This document shows positions 13,101 through 25,900 of a stretch of DNA of 64,000 nucleotides, piece by piece. Origin of the DNA: Pyrocephalus nanus (lineage: Eukaryota; Chordata; Aves; Passeriformes; Tyrannidae). The position numbers and the translations under genes were made by a program. Under the pieces are notes generated by a model, which was given only the letters and a program-made list of their open reading frames with translations, was not told where the DNA came from and searched no databases. Position 1 is the first letter of the stretch; each line of letters begins with the position of its first letter. Where the stretch lies: the NCBI GenBank assembly GCA_038380795.1, contig CM076259.1, forward strand, positions 58,919,938-58,983,937, in the 5' to 3' direction.

Positions 13101-15160
13101 GTAGTATTTAATGTTAGTAGATATTAATCCCTCTTTGGGCATCTGGCCCTTTGCCTTAACTGCTTGGTCCCGTAAGATATTTGCACTGAATTTCTGTCTA
13201 TATGACCTGCTGGTAGGACTATTTTTGGAGTAGTTCTGAAATTTCCATATTCCTGAAAGAAACTGGGAGAAGAGAATGGACGTTGGTTGTAGTATCTTAG
13301 TACAGAGATATTAACAAGTAGAAAATGGACTGGAGTCTCTTTTTATGGGATCTTCTTTCTACAATGGCTGCCACAGAAGGACTCTGCATTTTTTTTTCTG
13401 GGGCAGGTGGTATTTATGCACAGCCTGAATCTGCCTGTAAGAGGCAATATAAAAATCCAAGTGACTAGTCTTGGGACTGTTCTATCAGGGAGAAGGTAGA
13501 GAATGAAAACACATTAGAAAATGCAACTTATCTGGGCACTTCTGAAGAATGTACCCTTGGTTACCAGACAACTGAATACAACTGTCAACTCATCCTGTGT
13601 TATTTTTTCCCCAACCCTTATGACTTAGCTAAGTATTTTCATAGAATAGCCTAAGTGCTTAACTTTATTTCCACCAAGAGGATAATTCCAGAAGTCTCTG
13701 GCCATAACAGAGAAAGTAATTAAAACCAAAGAAACAGCAGGCTGGATGTAGTTGTGTTCTTTTCCATGCTGCTCAGTTATCAATGGTCTTGAAACATTGC
13801 AAAAGTTCTGTGGCTAACAAAATTAGTCTAAAAAAAAAAAATCATAATGTCTGTCAAGGGAAAGATCTATTTATTTTACAGTTGATGCTTAAAAAAATAA
13901 AATATTCCGATAATGCGGAAGAACGTGTCTTGGAGCTGGGAGAGGCTGTCTCACCAAGGAACCTCAGCCCCTAAGATTGGAGGCCTGGCATGAGACAGCA
14001 AACCACATGTTCCTTGGGATGAGTGATTATTAGTGACAAACAAAAGCAGTGCTGGCAACCCCAGACTTTCGACACTCATGAGTCAGGACCCTAACCAGTC
14101 AAAACTGAGAGACGTGCAAGGAATGCATTTTGTGTTGTTTTTATTTGCTTGCTGGTGGTTGAGCATTCAGGCCTTACATTTTTGTTTTCTTTGTAAGATT
14201 TGAGACAGTGACCAAAGTCTTGCTGCTGGGTATTGGGGAAAAAAAAAGCCTAGTTATCATGATACCTAAGATGAAACTGCAAAAGGTTGCAAACCCACAT
14301 TGTTTATTTTGAACCTGAGCGTTCTTTCCATTTGCTAACCAATGATTCTTGATGGTTATGGATATATTTGTTAGCCATAGTTAAGAGTTGCTTGGAAATT
14401 CTATCTTAAAAATGGAAAATGTGGTTCTCATAAAAATCAAAATTTACCACTGTAAGATGGTTTAATTTTTTTTTCTGAAATGTTTCCATCAACATATAAC
14501 ATTCGTTGCCTCAAGCTGTGAGGATCCAGGATGCTTGGTGAGTTGCTTCATAGAACCCAAATGAAAAAAATTAGAAGATTAATTAAGTATTAATGTTAAT
14601 CCATGTCCCCTGGAAGTGCTAAAGGGATTCTTTTCTAAGTTCTAGAGTCTCATTTTTTTCAAGGGTAGAGCTGAACTCTTCACTTGCCATTCAAGGCTTA
14701 TAAGATACTACTATTTGTCTTCTCTGTGAGATGCATCACAGATGTCTGTGGCTGAGGAATGATCTGAGGTATTACAGCCTAGATGGTTGTCTGAGCTATA
14801 ACTTCCCTAAAATACAGAATTCATGCTTCTTCCCCTATTTGAAAGTGTGAAGGGATTTGGACATATCGAGTTTTCTCCCTAGACAGAAATTCCTCTTTTG
14901 ATCAGCTATTTTCACTATTTTGAAGCTGTTTGCATAAAGACATTTCTGCTTATAGACTGTTGAAAAACCAATAATTTTGCCTACTCATGATATTTTGTTT
15001 GGTTATGCAATATGCTCCTTTCTTCTGATTAAAAACAGAACCAGATAATAATGAAACAAATAGAGTATTTCTGGTTGAAATTTCAGATAAGCTAATATGT
15101 TTTAAAATGCTTGAAATTACATCTTCGTAAATATGTGATGGCTCTTTGTTAAGGAAAATT
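13101..15160. other. No gene seen; unique AT-rich DNA
   Basis: No exon, RNA gene or recognisable repeat was found. Short A runs occur near 13830 and 14240. The overlapping short open frames have no recognisable product. Confidence 0.55.
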
Positions 15161-15687
15161 TGCTGTCTGATCATCCAGGAGGCATTCTGGCAGACACATA
15201 CCCGCCCTCTGAGACTGTCACTGCTGGGATTAATGCCCTCCACAAGTGTGTGGCTCAAGTGAACCCACAGGTGCCCCACCTGACTCCCCACACACCTCAT
15301 TCACACACAGAACAGGTTTCCTTACCAGCTCGACCCCAAGTTTCCCATAGCAGAGTCTCAAACCTCTGGTTCCTTTAAGTAACTTTATCATGGTGCAGCA
15401 ACAGCTTGAGCTGGTGCCTCCAAGAAAGGACCCTGAACAAAGTAAACATTGGATTTTTATACCCTTACAATGTGCATAAAAGTCTGAGTTCTTGCAGCTG
15501 AGTCCTCTGCTCCTACCATGTTTCTGAGTGACCATTCACCTGGCTGTGCCACAGGTCCCCATGCCTTTTGTTGTTCAAAGGGTCAGTGCCAGATCATAAC
15601 CTCTTGCTTTGGACTCTTGCTGCCCAAAGCTCAATCTGCAGCTGGCACTGCAGCTCCACCCTGAGCTATCTGCACCATAGGTATTCC
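15161..15687 (-). mobile_element. Probable solo retroviral LTR (-), degenerate
   Basis: Read on the minus strand, this block has the layout of an LTR. A G/C-richer U3-like part (about 15687-15465) is followed by a TATAAAAA box at 15454-15461. A GATAAA polyadenylation-type hexamer lies about 70 bases later at 15384-15389. A U5-like part then ends near CAGACAGCA at about 15161. It stands out from its AT-rich surroundings in base composition. No gag, pol or env sequence is attached on either side, so it would be a solo LTR. The exact ends and any target-site duplication could not be confirmed. I cannot name the family. Confidence 0.45.
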
Positions 15688-16914
15688 TCAACACTTCAAA
15701 TATTTGGGAAAACCAAAATTTAAATCCCGTAAGAATCTCAGTTTGTTCCTTTCTTTCATAAATGGCTAGATTTATGAGAGGATTTAGTCACCAAATTACC
15801 TTGGCTTCCACTATACCCAATGGAGGGACAGAGGCATATCCAAAAGGAGATAAGGCAGCTTTACCAAAGTTTGAATTGGCTTCTGGATGCACTTGTGCAT
15901 TTGGAAAGACAGTGGAAGGATTCTAAGGGTATGTTTGCATTGCCAAATGAAAAAAACCTTGGAAGTGAGCTTGGGCACTGAGCCCCAGTCATCCACAGTG
16001 CTGAAGAGTTGGCTCTCTCTCCAGTGCTGTTTCAGACGTCACTCAGAGGTTGTCTTTAGGGCAAACCTGCTATAAAGTGGAGCTTAGATTTGTGCAATGA
16101 GGACAAAGGCCCATGTGGACCTCAGACCCTGGTTCAGGCACTTGGTCTTCCTTCATTTATCTTTTCAGAAACAAAACTGTACAAAACAGGTAGGAATCTA
16201 ACCCTGAAACGTTGCAAAACTCAATGCTTTTTTGAAAATTCAGCCCCATGCACGATAAATCCCTACTTGTGCTGTATCAACAATTCACCTTTTGTCTTCT
16301 AAGCAAATTTTTCTGAGTATTTGTCTTATTTGTCATATTGTGTAGACCTAGACTATTCAGGAAAAACTCAACTGACAACAGTGTCCTTTAATTTTCAGTG
16401 CCTCAAATGTTTGGAGGACTGGCTAGAGACCGAGAATTTAAAGGAATCTGCAATCAAAGTCAAGGGGAATTGCAAATAGTTATGACCTTTAAAAGCTTTC
16501 CTTGGGAAGTAACATGTTAGATGGGCATGACAGGAAGGCACCTATGCTTAAAATGCCCAAACTTTTAAAATCTTTGACTACAAAAGCTACAAACAAAGGA
16601 GGAGGAGAATGGTGATTCAGAAATCTATCTCCAGCTCAGTGAGACGAAGTGACAATGATCCTAATCTTTTAGGTTTTCTATTTCCTGACCACCCCTTGAA
16701 AAGTGAGTGGTCTTTGACAGTATTTGAGATCAGACTCTCCTTTCACTCTTTGTCAATTAAATTAGTCTCAGTTCTGCTTCAACATAACAAAATTGCTATG
16801 TGGTTTCAACTCAAATAGTTTTGAATTCGGTTTTGCTGTTCCTTGGACTGGTCCCCTGAACTCTTCCCTTTATCACTTCTTCTTATGTTCCCTTCTCTCT
16901 TGTTGTCATGTGCA
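15688..16914. other. No gene seen; unique DNA
   Basis: No exon or recognisable repeat was found. Open frames of 61-70 codons lie on both strands and overlap one another. Confidence 0.55.
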
Positions 16915-17400
16915 ATCATGTTACAGCAATTAGTAGGCAATGGCCTGGCAGTCATTATAAATTGCAAATGCTTCTTATGCTTGACAATTATATGCTGGTT
17001 AAGGCAAACCATGCAGGACTGTGTGACAAACCCGTAACATCTTTTTGCTGCCCCATCATATCATTAGAATGTATATATTCACAGAGTATGGTGCGCTGTT
17101 GGCTGGAAGTCTGAACAACAAACCATAAATAGGATAATGGCTTTCCTCAGTACATTATCATTATTCAAAAAACAAAACCTCACTTGTTTTTGAGGACCTT
17201 TTTGGTTTCTCTAGATTTCTCCATGGATATGGCTTTCTACTAGGCATTGATGACAGAGGTGCGTATTTGTTGTCATCTTAACCACTAAAAACCCTGTGCC
17301 CTGTCTGCGGTACATGACATCCTCCCTGTGTCTCCAGTTACGTTTTCCACCCTGCAGTGCAGTCCTGGCACTCTGTCAGGAGGAGAGGCAGTCGCTGGCA
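16915..17400 (+). repeat. Unclassified duplicated sequence, copy A
   Basis: This segment is clearly related to 24095-24580 in the same orientation. Shared stretches include the GGACTGTGTGACAAACCC region near 17017, the AACAAACCATAAATAGGATA region at 17115-17134, the TTGAGGACCTTTT region near 17190, TGATGACAGAGGTG at 17248 and ACATCCTCCCT near 17319. The two copies are diverged, with insertions between matching blocks. It contains no coding frame and none of the CR1 or LTR hallmarks. It could be an unnamed interspersed repeat or an old local duplication. Confidence 0.7.
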
Positions 17401-18102
17401 GGTCATCTCCTCTCTGCTCGGGCAAGTCGTTTAAGCTATATAAGGATGCTTTGTAAACAAAACCCAGCCCTGTTACCTTGAGGCATGAAGAATGAATATC
17501 TGTTACTTATTAGTGTATTTTGACTCCGACAAATTAAACCTATGATGCAACCAAGCATCTGCTAATTCCAGGGCTAAGTGTAGGATCATTTTTAAACTCA
17601 CTTAACAGGGAGATAATTAAGAGGTTACTCAGCTTATTAAGATGGAAGATGCAGGCCATGGAAGTCTTGATGCAGATGCATTCCCATACTTTCACTGGTA
17701 TGAAGTATTTTAGACTTTTTACATACAGGAAGAGTTGGGTGCATTGATCTCAACCAGGTAAGAAGAATTATACCAAAAACTTTTCCGTTAATTTCCTAGA
17801 TTTTAATGATATTCAGCTTCTTTCAGTATTAATTTTATAGAAAGTTACTCAGTATATTATGGACTCCTGCCTTCAGGAGTGGAAGACCTCGCTTCAGTCT
17901 CAAGCTTCAACCTTTGACTTCACAGCCTGTGACTGAGTTCGTGCACTTCCCTGAGCCTTGATGCACTTGCCCTCCTTTCTCAGTGCATGCTTGGGAACCA
18001 AATAATTTTGTCTTTGAGTATCACACCTTTAGTGAACAGAAGAGTAATGGTATTACATGGTATATTGCCTGTAATTTCCACATGCAGTTAGTTATTTGAA
18101 TT

Positions 18103-18130
18103 AAAAAACAAACAAACAAACAAACAAACA
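18103..18130. repeat. (AAAC)n microsatellite
   Basis: About six to seven tandem AAAC units preceded by a short A run. There is no associated retroelement body, so a simple tetranucleotide repeat is the best reading. Confidence 0.85.
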
Positions 18131-21100
18131 TATAGGGAAAGATGCATCTCTTTGGGGTGGAGCTCTGTAGTAGTTCTCGAGCCTTGTTTTTTGTTTTCAT
18201 CACTAGCTGTTGGCAATTTAGAAATCAAAAGAAAAAGCTTAAAAAACTCCATCTGGACTCTCCCTACTAGCAACATTAGTACGACTTAGCACATACTGTG
18301 TGGTATGGGCAAGGGACTGTTCGTAACAGACGATATGAAAGAAGCGGTGCCATTGTGGGATGGAAGAGTTAATATGTGCAGAGATGAGTTGTTGTAGTGG
18401 TTTGGTCCAAACCACCGCAGTTGTGCTGTGCCTCTTTTCTTTGGGTTGACAGTAGAGATGTACCTGGGCATACAGTCATTTAGAGAAATGTTCAGGAGAA
18501 GAGGTTTCTTTACTATCATGGGCTGTAAATGTTTCCTATCGCAGCCCTTACACAGCATTCAGATTTTGAAGGAATATCCCTTTTGGTTTTACCTTCATCA
18601 GAACATTTTAGAGGGTTCTTTAATCAGATACTATGTTGGAAATACTCTTGCCTGTAAGAAAAAAATATTCAGGAACATTTTAGACAACTCTATTTTAAGG
18701 ATGATGTTTGGAGGAGAATAACATAGCTCTGACCTGCAGATTATCCAAGTGTTTCTGGGGGAATTAAATGTTTATATGCCTTGCTTTTATCATTGTGTTT
18801 CAGTAACAACAGTTAAACTTGGTTCACCCTGATTCTCACTCTTTTCTGCCACTAGCATTGCTGGTTTCTGATGGTGGGCAGACATCCTGTTTGCTTGCTG
18901 ACAAATACTGTGAGAAAAGATGAGCCTACTGTGCCAGATTGAAGAGCACATGCATTTACTCATCTGCAGAGATGAAAGAAGTAAACTCTTGACACAGGCA
19001 AAATGAATCATGCATAGGAATGATTTTTTTTTTTTTTAAACTGCAATCTTCCAGTGTTTAGTCCTACAGAAGAGCATTAAAAAAACCCACTTGGATGATA
19101 TGCAGAAAACACCATTCACTTATATATATACTCAGGCAGCAATTGGAGTCAAATACTGGCTGGGGCACAGGAGAGGGAGAAAAAGAGAGAAAGATGTTCT
19201 CAGCCCAAAAAATGATTGATCACATGTGGCTATGGGAGCAGCTGACATCAAAGGCAACAAATGAAGAAACAAAGACAATTGCATGGCTCAGAGGAAGGAC
19301 AATGAGCTAATTGGTCAAAACCTCATGCATCCCAGAAGGCAGTGAGGACATCAGAGGGAATTGCAATGAGGTGTGGGAACTCTGAGAGAAACAAATGGAT
19401 GGGGAGGCCTTTGTTTTGTCCTGTCTTGGTCTTCTGCAAGGAGAAAATATTTTCACAAACCTAGGCAAAGCCAGCAGTATTATTGGCTCTGCATGTGAAG
19501 AGATGACTGAGAACCTCAAGGGCTTGCAACAGTGGGTGTGTTCAGATTGGGTGTGCTGTTTGAACCCAAGGAAGCTGTAAGGTTGGGGTTTCATGGTCAC
19601 TGTTTGCTCCTGGCACACCTCACCTGCCAGACCAACCTTGGCCTCCCCTGAACCCCCTCTTATGCTTGTGTTGGGTTTTGTGGCCCCATGACCTCTCCCA
19701 TCCACAGCTTGAAAATTAGTTTGGCAAACATAGTTTGAAAGAACCTGATTTGCCATGGCAGAGCGTGCTTACAGATCGGTTTGAACTAGATGTGCAGCAT
19801 TTAGTGCTGGCCTGGTATTCTGACAGAGATGGGCTGGGGCTTGCTACCACGAAGGTACAAGGCTATCAGTTGCTGGGGAGGGAGTGAAGTTTCCAAAGAG
19901 AAACTTTTGGCTAATCAATATAGGCCTCCAGCAATACAGAAAAGGCAGACTTGCAAACTTTTTTTCTGAAAACTTTCAAGTTGGTATTTTTAAGGCCAGG
20001 CATGCACTCTTAGCCCTTGTGTATCAGAGTGAGCCGCCAATAAAACACAGTTCTCAAGATGGATAGCCCATTTGTGACATTGAGGTCCATTTGGAGCATA
20101 AAGTGAAAAAGTGCTGGACAGGGTGCTAGGTTATTATTTTCCTTGAGGCTTTGGATGGCAAACTGGGGATTTAGAGTTCTGTATATTCAGTCAGCACTTT
20201 TCTTGGAGGCAGCTATCAATAAACCAGACTTATGGAAGACATGCTTTTCTTATATTGGGACACATCCTGCCTGTGCCAGGATAACTCACTTCAAAGCAGC
20301 TGTAGGCAGGCTCTAGCAGTTCAGAGGATGAACTCTGCACCCTCTCTGAACTCTGCAATGCTACATCCGGAAGATGGGATGCACAAGAGTTCTTTGACAC
20401 AAATACCAGCCACCTCATGCTCAATTTCTAGGTGTCTTAATTCTTACCCTAGCCGCCCACCCCATCCCACCCTGCCTTTGCTTGAAACCAGCCTGGTCAC
20501 AGTATCAGTCAGATTTACTCAGACTGACAGCAAGCAGTGGCAAAGGGTGGAAATCTGCAAAATGCCATGTACCCAGCACCCAAAGGCAACAGCGGCAGGA
20601 AACCTGGAAACTGTCCACCCTTGATGTGCCACTTCCCTCAGTGCACGAGGTTTGCTTGTAGCAATTCACACTGATGTGCAAGAAGAGACTATGGGTAGGC
20701 AAAAGAATTACTCAGGATAAACAATTTCTATACTGAAATCAATCTTTTAGACTATCCATGGACCTTAATTTTAAAGAAAATTTGGCTATTATGGAAGAAC
20801 ATGTTTCTTAGGTGCCCACCATTTTTGGAGGCCTGACAGAGGGCTGGGGACTACAAAAATCCTCAGGACTTGAAGAACCAGTCAAATAATGGTGACAAGC
20901 AATAGCCCAATTTGCTCAAAGCCTAAGTCAGACTCCAATTAAATCAAGACATTTGCTTCAAAATCATCAGGCTTCCAAAGTCACTCCTTCTGGACTACAT
21001 TTTTCCCCCCCCCTTTATACTCATATGCTTTCGCCCTCAGGGTTTTGATTCCCCTGTGATTACAAGGACTTTCAGATGAAAGTAGGTTGAATTATTGGGT

Positions 21101-23026
21101 AATAACCTGATTCTAGGGAAGAGGCCTTTAAGAAAGCAACCAGATATGCTCAGTCTGAACTATTAAACCAAAAATACTGGCAATTTTCCAAGAGTAATTT
21201 AGGAGTTTGTTTTGTTGGTTCCAAGTTGAGTTGTCAAAGAGTGATGTTGGAACCCTCTGGGACAGACGATCAGTGGGACACTTTCTTCAGATCCTACCAC
21301 CGGGTCCATAATTTCTTAAGTCCATGTTTGGACACAACACAGATTGGGTTTTTTGTTTGTTTAATTTAATTTTTGAGCACTTAAGCCTCTACAATCTCTT
21401 TTCCCCCTTTTAACACAGATTGCACATGAAGACCCAGCTATGACACTTTTACTGGGGAAATGAAAGAGAGTTGCTAAGTTCACTCTCATGAGTAAAATGG
21501 GAAGTGCCTGCTGTGTGTGTTTTAAGAGGCGAGTAGCCATAAAGTTACTGTTATTCCTAGGCAGTCTTGCATTCTGAAGACAAGTCTAGAGGTCAAAGCA
21601 ACCATAACCCTGAGGAACATTACTGATCATTCCCCAACACTGTTGTCCTACAAATCTCCTTCCTTGTTCCACAACAGAGGTAGGTTGGGTCTATCCACAC
21701 CTTTCTGCTTCCTATCCTGCACTGTTTCTGTCACTCACTCATTCTGACTGACACTATCACTATGAGGCTTGGACATTTGGCAGGGAGATGGGAAGGCTAT
21801 CTGACAACAAGGTGGTGTTTCTTCATGACTTTTACAGCCAAGATGAGAGATGGATGCTTTTCTTGCAAGTAGGTATGCTCTTGGGTTCATTCCTTCCTTG
21901 ACTGGAAGATCGAGATGGAGAGCAAACATCTCTTCTGTGCTTTCTCTGCCCTTTCCCAAATAGCAACATTGCACTGACAATTTTCCCATCCCTGGTGGTT
22001 ATCACAAGCTTGGCAATTCTCTTCACCAGTGTGCTTGCCATCTACCAGCATACTTTGTCATTGCCATGAGTTTGCCTTCCTCAGCCTCTGTGTGTGGCCT
22101 GAGTGGGTTTGCATCAGAATCGTTTAACGCTATTACATCATTTCTCAATAACACCCTAGAAGGACTGTTTCTGAGTGTTTTCAGACAATATATCAGAGCC
22201 GTGGGGGTCATGTTGATCTGAGTTATTTGAAGAATGTTGGGGATAAAGAACCTTTACTCACAGTACAAACTATGAACATTTCCTTTTCATGTGTTTGTCC
22301 ACATCCTATAGGTGCTGTTTGACAGCCTTTTTTTCTGGAGTCTGACAGACCAGACTTCAGCCAACCACTGAGATGTTCCAAGCTGGGAATTGGTGACTTT
22401 TGACCAAACAAATAAATAAACCAAGTTAGTGTATACAAGGCACACGAGACCAGGTTAAGGTGGGTTTCTTTGGTGTGAGCTAGGTGGTCACAGATCAGTG
22501 ATGCTTAAGTGGCAGTTCAGTATTAATCTGAATCTGCTTGAACTGTTACCGTCCTTCACTTTCTTACCTTTTCCCACCTCCGACCTCCTGTCTGTTCTCA
22601 ACGGGTGGCCACTCTGTCTGGATCACAAGGGACATAAAGTGGTGATTGCTTCTCTTAAGAAAGTCACTGAGCTCCACTACACAGTTCTGTGAATGGGGAT
22701 CTCCACTGGAAGTACAGCTTGGCCAGGAATCACTGCTGAGAAAGAAGAGTGCAAGCTTGAACTTTGCCTCCCCATAAGCTTGTTTGGATTACATCAGTGT
22801 TTATCCCCCAAATTTCAAGCCATTTTCTCTCTCTGTGGACATGCAAATCAATGTAGCTATCAACATTTTCCATTAGTAAGTGTTTAAAACTACCTTCACG
22901 CATAAATAGTCACGAAGACTCTGCACATGACATTTCAGTTTGATACTGGGTCTTTTTACTTGTTTACCACATATTCTTATAGTCAGATTTTTCTCAGTAA
23001 AGATATTTAAAGCAAAGTGGTGCCAA

Positions 23027-23073
23027 AATAATAACAACCGCAACAACAACAAATCAATCAATCAAAGAAACAA
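23027..23073. repeat. CAA / AATC simple-repeat patch
   Basis: AATAATAACAACCGCAACAA-type trinucleotide repeats run directly into (AATC)3. Confidence 0.7.
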
Positions 23074-24094
23074 AAGGCCTTCTAATTAAATTCCCAAAAG
23101 TTTGATGGGAAAAAGGGGCTATTTGGTGACAAGCATCGAAGGGCTGCCAAGGGCGTAATGAATTTGCTGTGGTTGTTGTAACCTAGCAGACAGTTGTCAC
23201 CCCAACTGTAGCATACTGCTACATGTCCAGATTTATTCCTAATTTGCCTGTAATATTGTAGGCACAGTGCTGTGTCCTTTGATGCATGGTATGATCCTGG
23301 CCTAGTCATGTAACTATACCTCTGTGAAAGGAATCACTTAGTTTTAAAAGATCTGATTGCTTCATTTAAGACCCTTTGTTCTAATGACTCCCCAGAAGAT
23401 GCCATGAAAAGCCACTGGGAAAGACAGGGCATGGGCACATCTATGCTTTCTCTGATTTTACCTTCCCAAAGTTGGATAACCAAGAACTGATGCCATCAAA
23501 CTTTTGTGCAGTTGAGTCTTCATCTCTCTGCATAGATTTCACGTTAGCAGATCTGAGTCATCTTCTTCACCACTGATTTCCTCTACAGTCAGTGAATATC
23601 TATGGAGATATTAATCTCCATGACATGAAAAGGAGGTCAGAAGAATAGGGTGGATTCTGGTTATAGGAGGAGCAGTCAAATGCTTACTGCTACATGGATC
23701 TGATGTAGAGCTAGGTGAAATGCAAGGCACAGCCAGCATGTCAATATTTCCATTACTGAAAGCAAGTGAGAAAGCAGAGGATACTTTGTGCCATGTTATA
23801 AACACTGACTTGTTTCTTGGGTTTATTTCTGTTGTGCAGACATGATGTGCTTGCAAAATGCCACTTCTCTTCTGAATGGCAATATCTGGTTGATAAATGT
23901 TGATATGATTTGTGAATCTTGTGTCAACAGCCCTGCAGATACTACCCATTCCTTGCAGATGTTTTCAATAAAATTGGTTCACCTGGCTAAATGAAACACA
24001 CTAAGTGTCCTAACATTTTTAGCTGATGTTCTCTTAAATTTCAGTTCTTGTTTCTTGGAACAGGTTTGTAAAGCCTCCTTTGGACTGTCTTACA

Positions 24095-24580
24095 GAATTA
24101 AACCACTAAAAGTTAGTTGATGTTGGCCTGGTTTAATTAAAAAAGTTCTAACTGATTTTGTATACTTGGTGAGTACACCCCAGTGAAACCAAACTATATA
24201 GGACTGTATGACAAACCCACAAAGATGGCCCAACCTGTTACAGCATTACAACCTGTATTTCACAATAAATAGTACTGTGTCTGCTCTGACTCTGAAAAAC
24301 AAACCATAAATAAGATAATGGATTTCCTCAGTGCAATATGATTACAGAAACAAAACCTATGTTATTTTGAGGACCTTTTATTTTCTCTAAATTAGCTCAT
24401 AGGTACTTTGGTCTTTTGACTGTCATTTTCTGCTAAGAACTGATGACAGAGGTGTGTATTTTAACCATCAAAAACTCCCTTTTTGTGGTACCTCACATCC
24501 TCCCTAAGTTTCCTCTTAGTAGGTCTGCCCCATGATGCACACACAGCTCGCCCTTCTGTGAACAGGCAGGAAGAGGCATG
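24095..24580 (+). repeat. Unclassified duplicated sequence, copy B
   Basis: This is the partner of 16915-17400. Matching blocks run in the same order: TTAGTTGATGTTGGCCTGG (about 24115), GGACTGTATGACAAACCC (24201), AACAAACCATAAATAAGATA (about 24299), TTGAGGACCTTTT (about 24367), TGATGACAGAGGTGTGTATT (about 24442) and CACATCCTCCCTAAG (24494). Similarity fades at both ends. There is no coding frame, no CR1 tail, and no TG/CA LTR ends that I could assign. Confidence 0.7.
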
Positions 24581-25204
24581 ACAAATTACTTGGTTTGGCT
24601 TCTTGATGTGTTTGGGAAATGGGCTACAAAATCATACCCCATGGGGAAAGAAGAACCTCATCCTTTCTTATTTATTTCACCTAGGGGGAAGCAGCCATTG
24701 CCTCTTTCATTTCCTCCTCCTCCCCATCCATGATTCACCAGCAGAAACCCCTGATTTCACCTTATCTGGGGATTAAATCTTAGAAAAAAGGAGACCTCCA
24801 CACTGGGAAGATATTAAAAAACAGAAGTGGAAAGGCATATAGATGCTTGTAAGCTTTTGGCCCTTAGGAGAGGAGCCCAGACTCTGAGGTGATTATCCTG
24901 GGCATCGTCTATAATGGACTTATAGGCCTGCTCCTAGCACCAAGGAACAAACATGCTGTTTGGAAGCCACTTCTACCTAGTCAGGAGGAAGGGATGAGAA
25001 TGCAGGGGAGCCTTAGAATCCCCACTCACAGTAATTTTATTCTATATTTTTTTTATAAAACTATGCTTTGTCCCATAACACAGACAGAAGGTGGCAGGAT
25101 GAATGGCTAAGCCAACAGATCTTCAGTCAGGGGTGGCAGGGAGCTACACACAGTAATAATCAGTGAACTCTGGGTTGGGGAAATCACTGGTATCAGTATA
25201 ATAT
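24581..25204. other. No gene seen; unique DNA
   Basis: No exon or recognisable repeat was found between the duplicate copy and the CR1 cluster. Confidence 0.55.
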
Positions 25205-25750
25205 AGGATGTGGGATGAAGAGATTGAGAGCAGCCCTGAGGAGAAGGACTTGGTAATATTGCTGGATGAAAAATTGGACATGAGCTGGCAACATGTGCTT
25301 GCAGCCCACAAAACAACCATATCCTGGACTGCATCAAAAGCTGAGTGGCCAGCAGGTAGAGAGAGGCAATTCTGGCCTTCCAATTTGCTTTCATGAGACC
25401 CACCTTGAGTACTGCATCCAGCTCTAGTCTTCCCAGCACAACAAGGACAGAGACCTGTTGGAGTGAGTCCAGAGGAAGGTCACAAAGATGGCCTGATGGA
25501 TGGAACACCTCACTTATGAGGAAAAGCTGAGAGAAATGGGTTTGTTCAGCCTGGAGAAGACTCCAGAGAAACCATATAGTGGCCTTCCAGGGAGCCTAAG
25601 GGGGGCTTATAAGAAAGATGAGGACAAACATTTTATCAGGGCCTATTGAGATAGGACAAGGGTTAATGGTTTTAATGAAAAAGAGGGTCAGTTTAGATGA
25701 GATACAAAGAAGAAATGTTTTATGATGAGGGTGGTGTTGCTCACGTGTTC
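25205..25750 (+). mobile_element. CR1 LINE (+), 5' portion of an interrupted copy
   Basis: On the plus strand this is CR1 ORF2 C-terminal sequence. It starts at a GAGAGCAGCCCTGAGGAGAA-type position and passes through recognisable ACCTGTTGGAG, CACAAAGATGG and AGCCTGGAGAAGAC landmarks. It stops near 25750, shortly before the conserved GGAACAGGTTGCCC part. The missing 3' end is found at 26561-26710 after an opposite-strand CR1, so this copy was split by a later insertion. It is strongly diverged, with its frames broken by stops. Confidence 0.88.
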
Positions 25751-25763
25751 TATCATTGGAAAT

Positions 25764-25793
25764 GATAGAAATAGAAATAGAAATAGAAATTGA
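25764..25793. repeat. (GAAATA)n short repeat
   Basis: Four GAAATA units next to the pentanucleotide repeat, probably part of the same expanded CR1-tail region. Confidence 0.75.
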
Positions 25794-25820
25794 ATACAAT
25801 AGAGCAGAGTAGAGGAGAGA

Positions 25821-25900
25821 AGAATAGAATAGAATAGAATAGAATAGAATAGAATAGAATAGAATAGAATAGAATAGAATAGAATGGAATAGAATAGAAT
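25821..25900. repeat. (AGAAT)16 microsatellite derived from a CR1 tail
   Basis: Sixteen AGAAT units with a single variant (GGAAT at 25886-25890). It sits exactly at the 3' end of the minus-strand CR1 that starts at 25901. On that strand the unit reads ATTCT, a shortened form of the ATTCTATGA unit that normally ends CR1 elements. Confidence 0.95.

Larger units (their letters stand above)
17401..24094. other. No gene seen; unique DNA between the duplicate copies
   Basis: No exon could be supported. The longest open frame (149 codons, minus, 19307-19756) has no recognisable domain and overlaps a plus frame. Simple repeats are (AAAC)n at 18103-18130, a T run near 19024-19039, a 9-base C run at 21005-21013 and CAA/AATC-type repeats at 23027-23073. 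Confidence 0.55.

Noticed and set aside
19307..19756. Longest open frame (149 codons, minus strand)
   Set aside because: No recognisable domain, no start-site or splice evidence, and an overlapping plus-strand frame. Its length is within what chance gives in 64 kb.
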